Source: Clostridiales bacterium
GTDB lineage: Bacteria; Bacillota; Clostridia; Peptostreptococcales; Natronincolaceae
Length of the DNA: 44,553 nt
NCBI GenBank assembly: GCA_012521085.1
Contig: JAAYNB010000001.1
Coordinates: 1-44,553, forward strand
Direction of reading: 5' to 3'
Both the position numbers and the translations under genes were made by a program. Shown in pieces: positions 35,207 to 44,410 of this stretch. Under the pieces are notes generated by a model. The model was not told where the DNA came from, did not search any database, and saw nothing but the letters and a program-made list of their open reading frames with translations. Numbering within the stretch: position 1 is the stretch's first letter; every line of letters starts with the position of its first letter.

Positions 35207-35453
35207 CCTTATATTTATTCTAGACTAGTAAATTAGGGTGAAAAATATTATAATATAGTTTTCTGAGAATAATATGGGTTAAGGTAGGGAAATGATTTTT
35301 AAAAATAGGTAGCTATATCTATGTCAATCTGGAAAACCATATATTATTATATATAATATGGATGTATACTTAGTCATAAATGATTAAAGGAAAAATACAT
35401 ATATTACCGATATATAATATGAATATAAATAGATAATATGAGAGGGGAATATA

Positions 35454-36092
35454 ATGATATTTAGAAAAGATATAGATATTCCAATTGATGAAAATATAAT
35501 AAAGAAGAAAAAAATTCCCGTATTAACAAAAAATAGGGAATGGAAGCAAATTATTGAAGAAAGTAAAAATAGAAATATAAAATCCCTGTCTAATAATTTG
35601 GAAAAAATGGTGGCTGAAGAAAAGGAATTAAGAAAAAAGCTGAAACTTTATAATCAAGAAAAGAGAACGCTTATAAATAAAATATTACATCTATCTGATT
35701 TATTAAATTCAAAGGGGCAGGAAGAAGTACTACCTAAATTAGAAAGAAGTAAAGAGGAAATCAACAGATTAAATGAAGATATTGATAAATTATTAGAAGA
35801 AGTCCAAGATTATCCTAGGGAAATTGAAAAATTAAATTTAGAACTATTAAAAGAGACTATTAAGATAACCTATAGGGAAATGATTGCAAATAATGATACA
35901 TTAAAGGTTGTTGATGAAGAAATAAATAAATTAAGATCCAAATTAGGTGAATTGATAGATGAAAAGATAGTATTGGAAGAAAAAATACAGAGATCCTATT
36001 CTTTTTTACATGATACTGTTGGTCATGAAGAGATGGAAAAATTAGATATAAAGTTTTTAAAATACGATGACCAGGAGAATAGAGATGATTAA
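35454..36092 (+). CDS. Coiled-coil protein of unknown function, coupled to acpS
   Basis: I do not recognise a functional family. The 212-residue protein is soluble, very rich in Glu, Lys, Leu and Ile, and has heptad-like patterns over about residues 45-130 and 140-185 (for example KPKLERSKEEINRLNED-like charged runs), split by a short DYPRE break; it is probably a long antiparallel coiled coil. There is no signal peptide or membrane segment. GAGGGGAA precedes ATG 35454. Its last codons overlap the acpS start by 8 bases, so the two are translationally coupled, ahead of alr and the toxin-antitoxin pair. The context hints at a link with lipid or wall synthesis, without proof. Confidence 0.8.
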   Translation: MIFRKDIDIPIDENIIKKKKIPVLTKNREWKQIIEESKNRNIKSLSNNLEKMVAEEKELRKKLKLYNQEKRTLINKILHLSDLLNSKGQEEVLPKLERSKEEINRLNEDIDKLLEEVQDYPREIEKLNLELLKETIKITYREMIANNDTLKVVDEEINKLRSKLGELIDEKIVLEEKIQRSYSFLHDTVGHEEMEKLDIKFLKYDDQENRDD

Positions 36093-36453
36093 AGGTTTAG
36101 GTATTGATATAATAGAAATACATCGAATTAAAAATGCAGTTGAAAAGAATCCCCGCTTTATTGAAAGAATATTCACATCAAAAGAACAAATCTTAATTAA
36201 AGAAAGAAATTATAATCCCAATAGAATTGCAGGTTTTTTTGCTGCTAAAGAAGCTACTTTAAAGGCCCTGGGTATAGGACTTCGGAACATGAAGTGGACA
36301 GATATTGAAATACAAATTACATCAGAAGGTAAACCCTATATAAAATTATATAATAATGCATTAAAAATAGCATATAATAGAGGGATAGAAGAAATACTCA
36401 TAAGCATATCCCATAGTAGAGAATATGCTGTGGCACAGGCCATAGCAATATAG
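36085..36453 (+). CDS. acpS: Holo-[acyl-carrier-protein] synthase
   Basis: AcpS moves 4'-phosphopantetheine from CoA to acyl carrier protein, activating fatty-acid synthesis. The 122-residue length is normal. The magnesium ligands are in GLGIDIIEIHRI (Asp8) and GFFAAKEATLKALG (Glu56), and the C-terminus has ISISHSREYAVAQAIA. ATG 36085 with CCAGGAG upstream is used rather than the track start 36067, and it gives the standard N-terminus. It overlaps the coiled-coil gene by 8 bases and precedes alr, the same acpS-alr neighbourhood known in Bacillus. Confidence 0.96.
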   Translation: MIKGLGIDIIEIHRIKNAVEKNPRFIERIFTSKEQILIKERNYNPNRIAGFFAAKEATLKALGIGLRNMKWTDIEIQITSEGKPYIKLYNNALKIAYNRGIEEILISISHSREYAVAQAIAI

Positions 36454-36489
36454 AGTAATGACCATATAGTAAGGAGACTTATAAAATCT

Positions 36490-37662
36490 ATGTTAAATAT
36501 TGAAAAAGTAAGGCCAGTATGGGCAGAAATAAATTTAGATTATTTAAGACATAATATTAGAGAAATCAGAAAAAAGATTAGTAAAGAAACTTTAATCTGT
36601 GCAGTGGTAAAGGCAGATGCCTATGGACATGGTGCCAGAATGGTAAGCAAGGTATTACTAGAAAATGGTGCAGATCGACTGGCAGTAGGTACATTGTCTG
36701 AGGCCATTGAACTTAGAAGGGATGGATGTACTGCACCTATAATGATTTTAGGTTATACACCCATTGTTCAAGTAAAAAGTATACTGGAACATAATATAAT
36801 TTCAGCAGTATATACCTATGAACAGGCATGTGAATTTTCTAAAATTGCTGTTAATGAAGGAAAGACTATGAAATTGCATATAAAAATAGATACAGGTATG
36901 TCCAGATTAGGTTTTCAAGTGGAAGATAAGGATATCCAAGATATAAAAAAGATTTTTAATTTACCAAATTTAGAAATAGAGGGTATATTTACTCATTTTG
37001 CTGTTGCAGATGAAGGAGATAAGAGTTTTACCATAGAACAATTTAATAAATTTAATAAAGTAATAAGAGAATTGGAAAGTAGTGGATATAATATTCCAAT
37101 AAAACATGCTTCCAATAGTGCTGCTACAATGGATTTAAAAGAGATGAATCTGGATATGATTAGACCTGGTATTATTTTATATGGTCTATATCCATCACAG
37201 GAAGTTAAAAAAGAAGTTTTAAATATTAAACCAGTAATGCAATTAAAAGCAAAGATATCCCATGTAAAGAATCTTCCTAAAAATAGGGGTGTCAGCTATG
37301 GTTTAAAATACATTACAGATGAAGAAAAAAAAATAGCCACAATTCCTGTAGGATATGCAGACGGTTTTACGAGAATGCTTACAGATAAAATAGAAGTGTT
37401 AATTAAAGGGAAAAAAGTACCCATAGTAGGTAGAATATGTATGGATCAATGTATGGCAGATGTTACTGGATTAGATGTGAGAATGGGTGATGAGGTAATA
37501 TTAATCAGTAATATTGAAGATAGTGGAAATACTTTTGATGATATAGCCATGAAACTAGGCACCATTAATTATGAAGTAATATCCACGATTGGCAGACGAG
37601 TTCCTAGGGCCTATGTGGAAAATAATAAAATAATACATATACATGATAATTTGTTAGATTAA
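36490..37662 (+). CDS. alr: Alanine racemase
   Basis: Alr makes D-alanine for peptidoglycan. This 390-residue PLP enzyme has a TIM barrel with the Schiff-base lysine in AVVKADAYGHG (Lys41), the family signature RLGFQ region, and the catalytic tyrosine of the second domain in NRGVSYGLKY (Tyr270). ICMDQCMADVT completes the C-terminal domain. AAGGAG stands 13 bases from ATG 36490, somewhat far, but no closer in-frame start exists. Its place between acpS and ndoAI-ndoA is the conserved Bacillus arrangement. Confidence 0.96.
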   Translation: MLNIEKVRPVWAEINLDYLRHNIREIRKKISKETLICAVVKADAYGHGARMVSKVLLENGADRLAVGTLSEAIELRRDGCTAPIMILGYTPIVQVKSILEHNIISAVYTYEQACEFSKIAVNEGKTMKLHIKIDTGMSRLGFQVEDKDIQDIKKIFNLPNLEIEGIFTHFAVADEGDKSFTIEQFNKFNKVIRELESSGYNIPIKHASNSAATMDLKEMNLDMIRPGIILYGLYPSQEVKKEVLNIKPVMQLKAKISHVKNLPKNRGVSYGLKYITDEEKKIATIPVGYADGFTRMLTDKIEVLIKGKKVPIVGRICMDQCMADVTGLDVRMGDEVILISNIEDSGNTFDDIAMKLGTINYEVISTIGRRVPRAYVENNKIIHIHDNLLD

Positions 37663-37698
37663 CAATATTTTCATCTATTTGTATAAACTTTGCTGAGA

Positions 37699-37727
37699 TT
37701 GACATAATTATAGTGTAAATATATAAT
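37699..37727 (+). promoter_or_regulatory. Consensus promoter ahead of ndoAI-ndoA
   Basis: TTGACA, 17 bases, TATAAT: a perfect vegetative consensus. It lies about 210 bases before ndoAI, leaving a long leader that contains a weak AU-rich hairpin with a T run at 37772-37798. Confidence 0.7.
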
Positions 37728-37937
37728 AATCATTAAGTAATAAAATATATATTATACAAAAATATAATTTGAAATCTAATAAAAAAATTTAGATTTTTGA
37801 TTATATTTTTGTCATAAGAGCCTTAATATTTATATATAATCATAGTAGGTATACAAATATGAATGAATATCTCTCTTCATATGTAAAGTATTAATACTAT
37901 AATAATTTAATCTTTATTATAACTTTGGAGGTGCCCC

Positions 37938-38213
37938 ATGTCTAATTCTAAAAAGATAGTGATAAGTCTTCCTGAAAGTCTACTAAAGGAAGTAGATTAT
38001 ATAGTGTCAATGGAAAGTACTAATAGAAGTCAATTTGTAAGAGAGGCAATGAAATTGTATATAAGAGAAAAAAACAAAATTAAAATGAGAGAAAATATGA
38101 AAAAAGGCTATGAAGAAATGGCATCTATTAATTTAACCTTGGCAGAGGTAGGACTTAGTTTAGATATGTCTTCCTTAGAAGATTATGAAGCAGAGATAGC
38201 GGAGAGTGAGTAA
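37938..38213 (+). CDS. ndoAI: Antitoxin EndoAI (MazE-like, ribbon-helix-helix)
   Basis: This 91-residue antitoxin should bind and neutralise the RNase encoded next and repress its own promoter. Residues 1-45 form the ribbon-helix-helix DNA-binding fold ([19 protein letters not shown], then [14 protein letters not shown]); the acidic C-terminus ([14 protein letters not shown]) is the toxin-binding tail. GGAGGTG precedes ATG 37938. The stop codon is one base before the toxin start, so both are made from one message. Confidence 0.94.
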   Translation: MSNSKKIVISLPESLLKEVDYIVSMESTNRSQFVREAMKLYIREKNKIKMRENMKKGYEEMASINLTLAEVGLSLDMSSLEDYEAEIAESE

Positions 38214-38214
38214 A

Positions 38215-38565
38215 GTGATAGTAAAAAGAGGCGAGATATACTATGCAGATTTAAGTCCAGTGATAGGGTCTGAACAAGGTGGTGTCAGACCTGTGCTTGT
38301 AGTACAAAATGACATTGGAAATAAGTATAGCCCTACTATCATTATAACAGCAATTACTTCCCAGATTTATAAAGCTAAATTACCAACACATGTAGAAATA
38401 TCTGCATTAGAGCATGGGCTGACAAAGGATTCTGTTATATTATTAGAACAACTCAGAACTATAGATAAAAAACGATTATCAGAAAAAATAGGATTTTTAA
38501 ATGATGAGATGATGCAAAAGGTAGATGAAGCATTATCTATAAGTTTAGGATTAGCGGATTTTTGA
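38215..38565 (+). CDS. ndoA: Endoribonuclease toxin EndoA (MazF)
   Basis: The toxin cuts single-stranded RNA at short sequence motifs (UACAU for the Bacillus enzyme). The 116-residue protein is nearly the same length and sequence as Bacillus NdoA from the first residue: [20 protein letters not shown], with the catalytic Arg25 (GGVRPVL) and Thr48 (TAITSQ) in place. GTG 38215 is chosen over GTG 38206 because it has GGAG 10 bases upstream and matches the Bacillus start. A strong terminator follows immediately. In Bacillus the pair is chromosomal and usually not addictive in the plasmid sense. Confidence 0.96.
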   Translation: MIVKRGEIYYADLSPVIGSEQGGVRPVLVVQNDIGNKYSPTIIITAITSQIYKAKLPTHVEISALEHGLTKDSVILLEQLRTIDKKRLSEKIGFLNDEMMQKVDEALSISLGLADF

Positions 38566-38597
38566 AAAAAACTTAAGTAAATAACTTAAGTTTTTTT
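38565..38597 (+). terminator. Terminator after ndoA
   Basis: AAAAAACTTAAGT pairs with ACTTAAGTTTTTT, followed by more T residues. Confidence 0.9.
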
Positions 38598-38763
38598 GTT
38601 TTTTTAAAATAAAATTTGTTTTAAATATTTAAATATAAGTGTTAAATAGACATCTTTCTTTAAAAGCATATCTATAGTATAATAATAAACGATGACTAAA
38701 ATGATGAAAATAAATATGAAAAAATAAAATACATATTATATTAATTAATAAGGAGATGAAGAG

Positions 38764-39276
38764 ATGACAAAGTTTAGAAATAAGTCAATAATTACAATCA
38801 TATTAATTTTAATCACATTATTAATTATTGGACAAGTGGTATATGCCAATACAAAGGAACCTGGTTCAACGGAAGATCCAATTGTTACATTATCATATGT
38901 AGAACAGAGGATTGAACAGCTGAAATACTATATAGATGATAAACTTTCATCAGAAAAACCTACTGAACCTACAATACCATCCATACCCAGCAGTGGCGAT
39001 GGCTCAATGAATTTAGAAATAGTAAATTTAAAAACAGGTGAAAGACTTATTGGTAACTCCGGTACAGAGATTATCTTAAGAGGAGGAAAAGCCATAGCAA
39101 TAACTAGTCATCGTGGTGGGTTATCAGATGTAACTCAAGGTAGAGATATTCAACAAAATGAATATATTCCAGATAATCATTTATTAATTGTACCAAGAGA
39201 TGATGGTAGAGGTGTTTTAGCAAAAACAGAAGATGTAATACTACTTGTAAGAGGTAATTATATTATAGAGAGATAG
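38764..39276 (+). CDS. Secreted or membrane-anchored protein of unknown function
   Basis: The 170-residue protein has a hydrophobic N-terminus (residues 10-28) ending VVYA, compatible with a signal peptide or anchor. Then come NTKEPGSTEDPIVTLSYVEQRI, a short helix, a Pro/Ser linker (PTEPTIPSIPSSGDGS) and a compact beta-rich C-terminal domain of about 95 residues with RGGKAIAI and LSDVTQGRDI. Similar proteins of this plan are common in Clostridia, but I know of no function. It lies between the toxin-antitoxin unit and the DUF5693-csaB-tagA cluster, separated from each by a terminator, so it is a single-gene unit. An envelope role is a guess. Confidence 0.7.
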   Translation: MTKFRNKSIITIILILITLLIIGQVVYANTKEPGSTEDPIVTLSYVEQRIEQLKYYIDDKLSSEKPTEPTIPSIPSSGDGSMNLEIVNLKTGERLIGNSGTEIILRGGKAIAITSHRGGLSDVTQGRDIQQNEYIPDNHLLIVPRDDGRGVLAKTEDVILLVRGNYIIER

Positions 39277-39305
39277 AAAGATAAAGTTTTTACAAATTTA
39301 ATTTT

Positions 39306-39340
39306 AAGGACTTCCCCTATGAAAATCAGGAAGTCTTTTC
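39306..39340 (+). terminator. Terminator after the secreted unknown protein
   Basis: AAGGACTTCC pairs with GGAAGTCTTT (one G-U pair), then TTC and a short T-rich tail. Confidence 0.7.
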
Positions 39341-39458
39341 TATGATGCTATAATATTAATACGCTCATGTATAAAAAACTAACTAGGATGTAAATGTATC
39401 AATATGTACATAATATTTATAACAATCTATTCTGATGAAAGTTAATGAGGTGGGTGTA

Positions 39459-41639
39459 ATGAAAAGAAATCCAATAATATTAGCAGTATTAATTTTAAGC
39501 ATTTTGACATTAGGCATAACTATTGGAGATAGGGTTAAGGTAGAATCCAGTAATAAATCTGTAGATATAGCATTGGACTATGGAGAATTTGCTGATATGG
39601 CTGAACAATCGGATAAAGAATTGTCCTGGTGGTTTAAAAAATTTGCCAATCTAGGTATAGGACATGTTGGATTACAGGAAGAATCCCTAGAATCCTTGTT
39701 ATTAGAACATAATGAATTAAAATCATATATGGGATGGGAATTTTTACAAGAGGTATCTTTAAATCCCAATGAATTTTCTGATGTATTAAATAATATTAAA
39801 TATGAAAATATTAATGAACATGATGTTGTTATAAGGACAAGAAAAAAGGAGTTATTTGATTTTATATATAGAGGATTAAGAAGTCGATATAACAAGGGAT
39901 ATGAAATACTTTCTCAGAATGAGGATTATATCATATTGTTAAAAGGAGAACTTGAAGATGTCCTTTATGAACAAGATACAAAATTAGTAAATTATGAAAA
40001 CAAATTATCTGGATTTAGAAAGAAACCAGTAAGTTCAAAAATAATGAATATAGGTTTAGGATTTGATGAAAATAAGATAGCTTTAATCAAAGAAAGTGGT
40101 TTAAAGGTATTACCAAGACCCTATACAAATCCTAAATGGTATTCAGAAAAATATATAAAAGCTGTTTTTGAAGACTTCAAGACATATGATATGGTTCCAG
40201 ATGTTCTGATATCAGGCAGGCCAGAGGTTTTAGGTTATCCTGAAAATATTGATTTAATTAAAGAATATATGTTGGAAAATGATATAAAGGCAGCCATGAT
40301 TGAGTCTTCTGTTCAAAGAGGACATTTAGAAGAAGAAGGTTTAGATTTATTAGTAAGAAGTTTAGATTATAATGCTGTAAGAACTTTTTCAGTATGGCCC
40401 TATATTCAAGAAAGATATAAATATTATAATTATGAAGGACCTGAGGAAATAGAAAACAGTTTATATAGGGCAGTTACAGAAAGAAATATTAGATTTATAT
40501 ATTTTAAACCTATTAAATTAGATGAAACTAATATTAGACATTATAAATTTTTATATTTAACTGAATTTGAAGAATATGAAAAATTATTTAATAGATTTGA
40601 AAAACGTCTATCAAACCATGGTATAACCATTGGTCCTAGCAGTACTATGAAATCCCATAGAGTGAGAATTGCAAAACAAAGCCTAATGAGTATGGGTATT
40701 GTGGCAGCTGGCATAATACTATTAGATAGTTTTATAAAAATAAATAAGAAACAAAAGTATATATTATTAATCCTAGGTACAGGTCTTATAACTGCTGGGT
40801 TTGTCATTAGACCGATGATTATGGATAAAATCTTAGCCCTAGGAGCTAGTATAGTATTTCCTTCATTGGCCATGGTATATTTTTGCAAATTATGCTTTAA
40901 ATATATTCATAAAGATGAAGATGAAGAAAAATTATATATGAAAATCTTATATTCAATAAAAGATTTATTAATAATTTCAGTTATTTCTCTATTAGGTGGA
41001 TTATTTGTAGCTGCAATATTATCCCATATAGAATATTTATTGGAAATGGATATTTTTAGAGGAGTAAAAATTGCTCAATTAATCCCTATTATCATATATA
41101 TGGCAAGTTATATGGCTTATTTTGGCTATAAGAGAGATAAGGATGATGTAAAGGAACCTGGATTGAGGTTATCAGATATTAAAAGACTTTTATTAGAAGA
41201 TATAAAGATTGTCTATATTATAATATCAGTAATTATTTTAGGGATAGGATATGTATATATAGCTAGGACAGGTCATGAAACAAAAATTCAACCTTCTGTT
41301 ACAGAATTAATCTTAAGAAATATATTAGAGGAAAATATGCTAGCAAGGCCTAGAACAAAAGAATTTTTAATAGCATTTCCAGCACTGATGATTAGTATAT
41401 ATTTAGCTAAATCTAAATTAAGACATTTTATATTTTTTGGTGGATTAGCTACAGTAATAGGACAGACATCCATTGTAAATACCTTCAGTCATATAAGAAC
41501 TCCAATATATATATCTGTTGTAAGAACCATGTATTCCCTATTATTTGGTATTATATTGGGGATTATATACATTCTTGTTTTAGAACTATTAATAAAAGTA
41601 TATAGAAGGCTAAAGGATAAATACTATAAATATATATAA
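39459..41639 (+). CDS. DUF5693-family membrane protein
   Basis: The 726-residue protein has one N-terminal membrane helix (about residues 6-22), a soluble extracytoplasmic part of about 380 residues, and nine or so membrane helices from residue 400 to the end. ATG 39459 with GAGGTGGG upstream is used instead of 39435. It matches the DUF5693 family, found in Firmicutes next to csaB and tagA genes. The soluble part has TIM-barrel-like beta/alpha repeats (VDIALDYGEFADMAE, then NIGLGFDENKIALIKESGLKVLPR-type strands). The role is probably in making or displaying a secondary wall polymer. Confidence 0.82.
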   Translation: MKRNPIILAVLILSILTLGITIGDRVKVESSNKSVDIALDYGEFADMAEQSDKELSWWFKKFANLGIGHVGLQEESLESLLLEHNELKSYMGWEFLQEVSLNPNEFSDVLNNIKYENINEHDVVIRTRKKELFDFIYRGLRSRYNKGYEILSQNEDYIILLKGELEDVLYEQDTKLVNYENKLSGFRKKPVSSKIMNIGLGFDENKIALIKESGLKVLPRPYTNPKWYSEKYIKAVFEDFKTYDMVPDVLISGRPEVLGYPENIDLIKEYMLENDIKAAMIESSVQRGHLEEEGLDLLVRSLDYNAVRTFSVWPYIQERYKYYNYEGPEEIENSLYRAVTERNIRFIYFKPIKLDETNIRHYKFLYLTEFEEYEKLFNRFEKRLSNHGITIGPSSTMKSHRVRIAKQSLMSMGIVAAGIILLDSFIKINKKQKYILLILGTGLITAGFVIRPMIMDKILALGASIVFPSLAMVYFCKLCFKYIHKDEDEEKLYMKILYSIKDLLIISVISLLGGLFVAAILSHIEYLLEMDIFRGVKIAQLIPIIIYMASYMAYFGYKRDKDDVKEPGLRLSDIKRLLLEDIKIVYIIISVIILGIGYVYIARTGHETKIQPSVTELILRNILEENMLARPRTKEFLIAFPALMISIYLAKSKLRHFIFFGGLATVIGQTSIVNTFSHIRTPIYISVVRTMYSLLFGIILGIIYILVLELLIKVYRRLKDKYYKYI

Positions 41640-41699
41640 ATTATTTTATTATATGGTTTTATCTATCTAAGCTTTATAAGGCAAGAGAGGAAGAAATAG

Positions 41700-42797
41700 A
41701 TGAAGAATATATTTTTATTTGGGTATTACGGATTTGAAAATGCAGGGGATGAGGGTATATTACAAGGCATAGTAGAACAAATTACAAAACGAATACCCAA
41801 TGTAAACTTGACAGCCCTTAGCTATAATGCAAAAGATACTATGGAAAAATATAATATTAATGCAGTCAGTAGGAATAATTTTAGAGGATTAATAAAGGCT
41901 ATAAAAAACAGTGATGTGGTAGTAAGTGGAGGAGGCTCCATATTACAAGATGTTACTAGTAATAGATCTCTACTCTATTATCTAGGAATAATCCTATTGT
42001 CAAAAAAGATGGGAAAAAAGGTCATGTTTTATGGAAATGGCTTTGGTCCAATTACTAAGTTAGTTAATAAGAAATTATCAAAATATATTATTAATCAAAT
42101 AGATATTATAACTGTTAGGGATATAGAATCCAAAGAAGCTATGATGGAATTAGGCATTAAAAAAGACATTATAGTAACTACGGATTTGGCTCTTAGTTTA
42201 GAGCCTATAAATAATGAAAGGGTAGAAGATATCTTTAAAACAGAGGATATTTTTCCCCATGAAAAATGGATAGGTATATCAGTTAGAGAATGGAAGGGAT
42301 ATAAAAAATATAAAGAAATAATTGCAAAGACAGCAGATTATTTAATTGATAGAAATTATAATATAGTTTTTATTCCTATGCAGTATCCTAATGATATACA
42401 TACATCTATGGAAATTGCAGAAATGATGAAAAATAAAGCTAAGGTTTTAGATGAAAAATATAGTCCAAGAGAATTAATAGGTATTATGGACAAGCTGGAA
42501 TTATTAATAGGCATGCGTCTACATTCATTAATATTTGCCACCATAGTCAAAACACCTATGATAGGTATAGAATATGATACAAAAATAAGCAATTTTTTAA
42601 ATATAGTTGAACAGGAAAATGGTGGTAAGGTGGAAGAATTAGATATAATACATCTTTGGAGTACAATTGATTCTGTATTAAATGATTATGATGAATATAA
42701 ATCTAAATTAGCAAAAAATAGAGAAAAATTAAAAGAAAAAACAGAAATGAATATAGAAATATTTCAAAGATTTATAGAAGAGGGAGAAGAAATATGA
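41700..42797 (+). CDS. csaB: Polysaccharide pyruvyl transferase
   Basis: CsaB adds a pyruvyl ketal from phosphoenolpyruvate to the secondary cell-wall polysaccharide, the group that S-layer-homology domains bind. The 365-residue protein starts NIFLFGYYGFENAGDEGIL, a signature of the family, followed by DVVVSGGGSILQDVT and FYGNGFGPI, and in the second half ISVREWKGY and GMRLHSLIFATI. AAGAGAGGAAG precedes the ATG. Its stop overlaps the tagA start (ATGA). The presence of csaB suggests that S-layer-homology proteins may be displayed on this cell, though none is encoded here. Confidence 0.93.
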   Translation: MKNIFLFGYYGFENAGDEGILQGIVEQITKRIPNVNLTALSYNAKDTMEKYNINAVSRNNFRGLIKAIKNSDVVVSGGGSILQDVTSNRSLLYYLGIILLSKKMGKKVMFYGNGFGPITKLVNKKLSKYIINQIDIITVRDIESKEAMMELGIKKDIIVTTDLALSLEPINNERVEDIFKTEDIFPHEKWIGISVREWKGYKKYKEIIAKTADYLIDRNYNIVFIPMQYPNDIHTSMEIAEMMKNKAKVLDEKYSPRELIGIMDKLELLIGMRLHSLIFATIVKTPMIGIEYDTKISNFLNIVEQENGGKVEELDIIHLWSTIDSVLNDYDEYKSKLAKNREKLKEKTEMNIEIFQRFIEEGEEI

Positions 42798-43516
42798 GAA
42801 AACAAGTGGAAATACTAGATGTCCCAATAGACATTGTTTCTAGTGAAGAAGCCTTTGAAAAACTCAAAACTTTTCTTGAAGGAGATAAATTAAACAAAGT
42901 CTTTACTCCCAATCCAGAAATTGTAATGATAGCCCAAGAAGATAGGGAATTGGCAAGAATTTTAAGAGAAGCTGATTTAGTATTAGCTGATGGTATAGGA
43001 TTAATAATTGCATCTAAAATTAAAAATTTAGGTTTAAAAGAAAGAGTTACTGGAATAGATACAATGGAAAAGTTACTTACCTATTCTGCAGAACAATCAA
43101 AATCCATATATCTCTTAGGTGGGAAACCAGGTAATGCTGAATTAGCATGTAAAAATATAGAAAAAGCCTATTCAGGTATTAGGATTGCAGGTTTTCATCA
43201 TGGGTATTTTAAAGAAGAAGACGTGGAAAAAATTATTGAAGATATTAATAAAAACAATTCAGATATTTTATTTGTTGCACTTGGTGCTCCAAAACAGGAA
43301 AAATGGATTGATTTACATAAGGACAAATTAAATTGTAAAATTGCTATGGGTGTAGGTGGTGCTGTAGATATATATGCTGGCACTGCAAAAAGAGCTCCCA
43401 TTATATTCCAAAAACTAGGTTTAGAGTGGTTTTATAGATTATTAAAAGAACCATGGCGAATAAAAAGAATGATGAACTTACCAAAATTTTTACTTTATAT
43501 TTTATTTAAAAGATGA
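42794..43516 (+). CDS. tagA: WecG/TagA-family glycosyltransferase
   Basis: This 240-residue GT26-type enzyme is expected to add N-acetylmannosamine (or a related sugar) to an undecaprenyl-linked precursor in wall teichoic acid or secondary polymer synthesis. Conserved parts are KVFTPNPEIVMIA (Thr38) and LADGIGLII (Asp66), the two residues placed in the active site of TagA, plus LLGGKPGNAELA, VALGAPKQEKWI and MGVGGAVDIYAG. The basic C-terminus (KEPWRIKRMMNLPKF) is the membrane-binding tail. It overlaps csaB by four bases. Confidence 0.93.
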   Translation: MRKQVEILDVPIDIVSSEEAFEKLKTFLEGDKLNKVFTPNPEIVMIAQEDRELARILREADLVLADGIGLIIASKIKNLGLKERVTGIDTMEKLLTYSAEQSKSIYLLGGKPGNAELACKNIEKAYSGIRIAGFHHGYFKEEDVEKIIEDINKNNSDILFVALGAPKQEKWIDLHKDKLNCKIAMGVGGAVDIYAGTAKRAPIIFQKLGLEWFYRLLKEPWRIKRMMNLPKFLLYILFKR

Positions 43517-43531
43517 TTTGGGGGTATCTAG

Positions 43532-44398
43532 TTGAAAAAGGAATTTTATAATGTTATTATAGAGTATGTTGGAATTACAATCGGTTGTGCCATGGTAGCT
43601 TTTAGTCTAAACTTCTTTTTAGAACCACATACCATCGCTCCTGGAGGAGTGACAGGTCTTGCCATAGTTATACAAAAAACCATAGGAATACCCATAGATT
43701 TAACAAACTTAATAATTAATATTCCCTTATTTATTTTGGGATTAGTAGTATTAGGCAGAACTTTTGGAGCAAAAACTGCCTATGCAACTGTGATGCTATC
43801 AGCATTTATTAGATTGTTTATTATCTTATATTCCAATTTAATCATAACAAATGACCTCCTATTGAGTTCAATATATGGAGGAGTGATTATGGGAGTTGGA
43901 TTGGGTATAGTCTTTCGATCTGGAGGTACTACAGGAGGAACCGATCTAGCAGGTGCCATATTAAATAAATTTTTTCCAAGTATCAGTACAGCTAAATTGA
44001 TGATGATATTGGATTTAATGGTGGTAGCCACTGCTGGTATTGTAGAAAAAAATATAGAAACCTCCCTATACTCAGTTATAGCCCTATATATTGCTGTAAA
44101 ACTAATAGACTTTGTTGTAGAAGGACTTAATTATGCTAAAGCTGTCTATGTTATTTCTGACAGTTCAGAAGAAATAGGACATAAGATTATGGAAGATATT
44201 GGCAGAGGTGTAACTGCATTAAAGGCTAGAGGTTTTTATACTGGGAATGATAAAGAAGTATTATTATGTGTAGTAAATCGTACCCAGGTAGCAAAACTGA
44301 AAAAAATAGCCTATGAAATAGATAAAAGAGCCTTTATTATGGTTACTACTATTCATGAAGTTTTAGGTGAAGGTTTTAAAGATATCAATAAAAAATAG
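43532..44398 (+). CDS. YitT-family membrane protein (DUF161 + DUF2179)
   Basis: The 288-residue protein starts at TTG with TTGGGGG upstream. Five or six membrane helices fill residues 5-195 (sequences GGVTGLAIVIQ and FRSGGTTGGTDLAG are typical of the YitT family), followed by the cytoplasmic DUF2179 domain of about 85 residues (GRGVTALKARGFYTG to IHEVLGEGF). Members are widespread in Firmicutes with no settled function. It lies 15 bp after tagA and 12 bp before the transketolase gene, so co-transcription with either is possible. Confidence 0.92.
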   Translation: MKKEFYNVIIEYVGITIGCAMVAFSLNFFLEPHTIAPGGVTGLAIVIQKTIGIPIDLTNLIINIPLFILGLVVLGRTFGAKTAYATVMLSAFIRLFIILYSNLIITNDLLLSSIYGGVIMGVGLGIVFRSGGTTGGTDLAGAILNKFFPSISTAKLMMILDLMVVATAGIVEKNIETSLYSVIALYIAVKLIDFVVEGLNYAKAVYVISDSSEEIGHKIMEDIGRGVTALKARGFYTGNDKEVLLCVVNRTQVAKLKKIAYEIDKRAFIMVTTIHEVLGEGFKDINKK

Positions 44399-44410
44399 GA
44401 GGGAAAAGTA

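Noticed and set aside
35337-35361. CCATAT...ATATGG dyad before the coiled-coil gene
   Set aside because: The match is imperfect in the centre and made of A/T almost only, so it cannot be separated from background.
37690-37705. CTGAGA near 37694, a fragment of the TPP riboswitch consensus
   Set aside because: No second conserved TPP element or fitting stems nearby, and it overlaps a plain -35 region.
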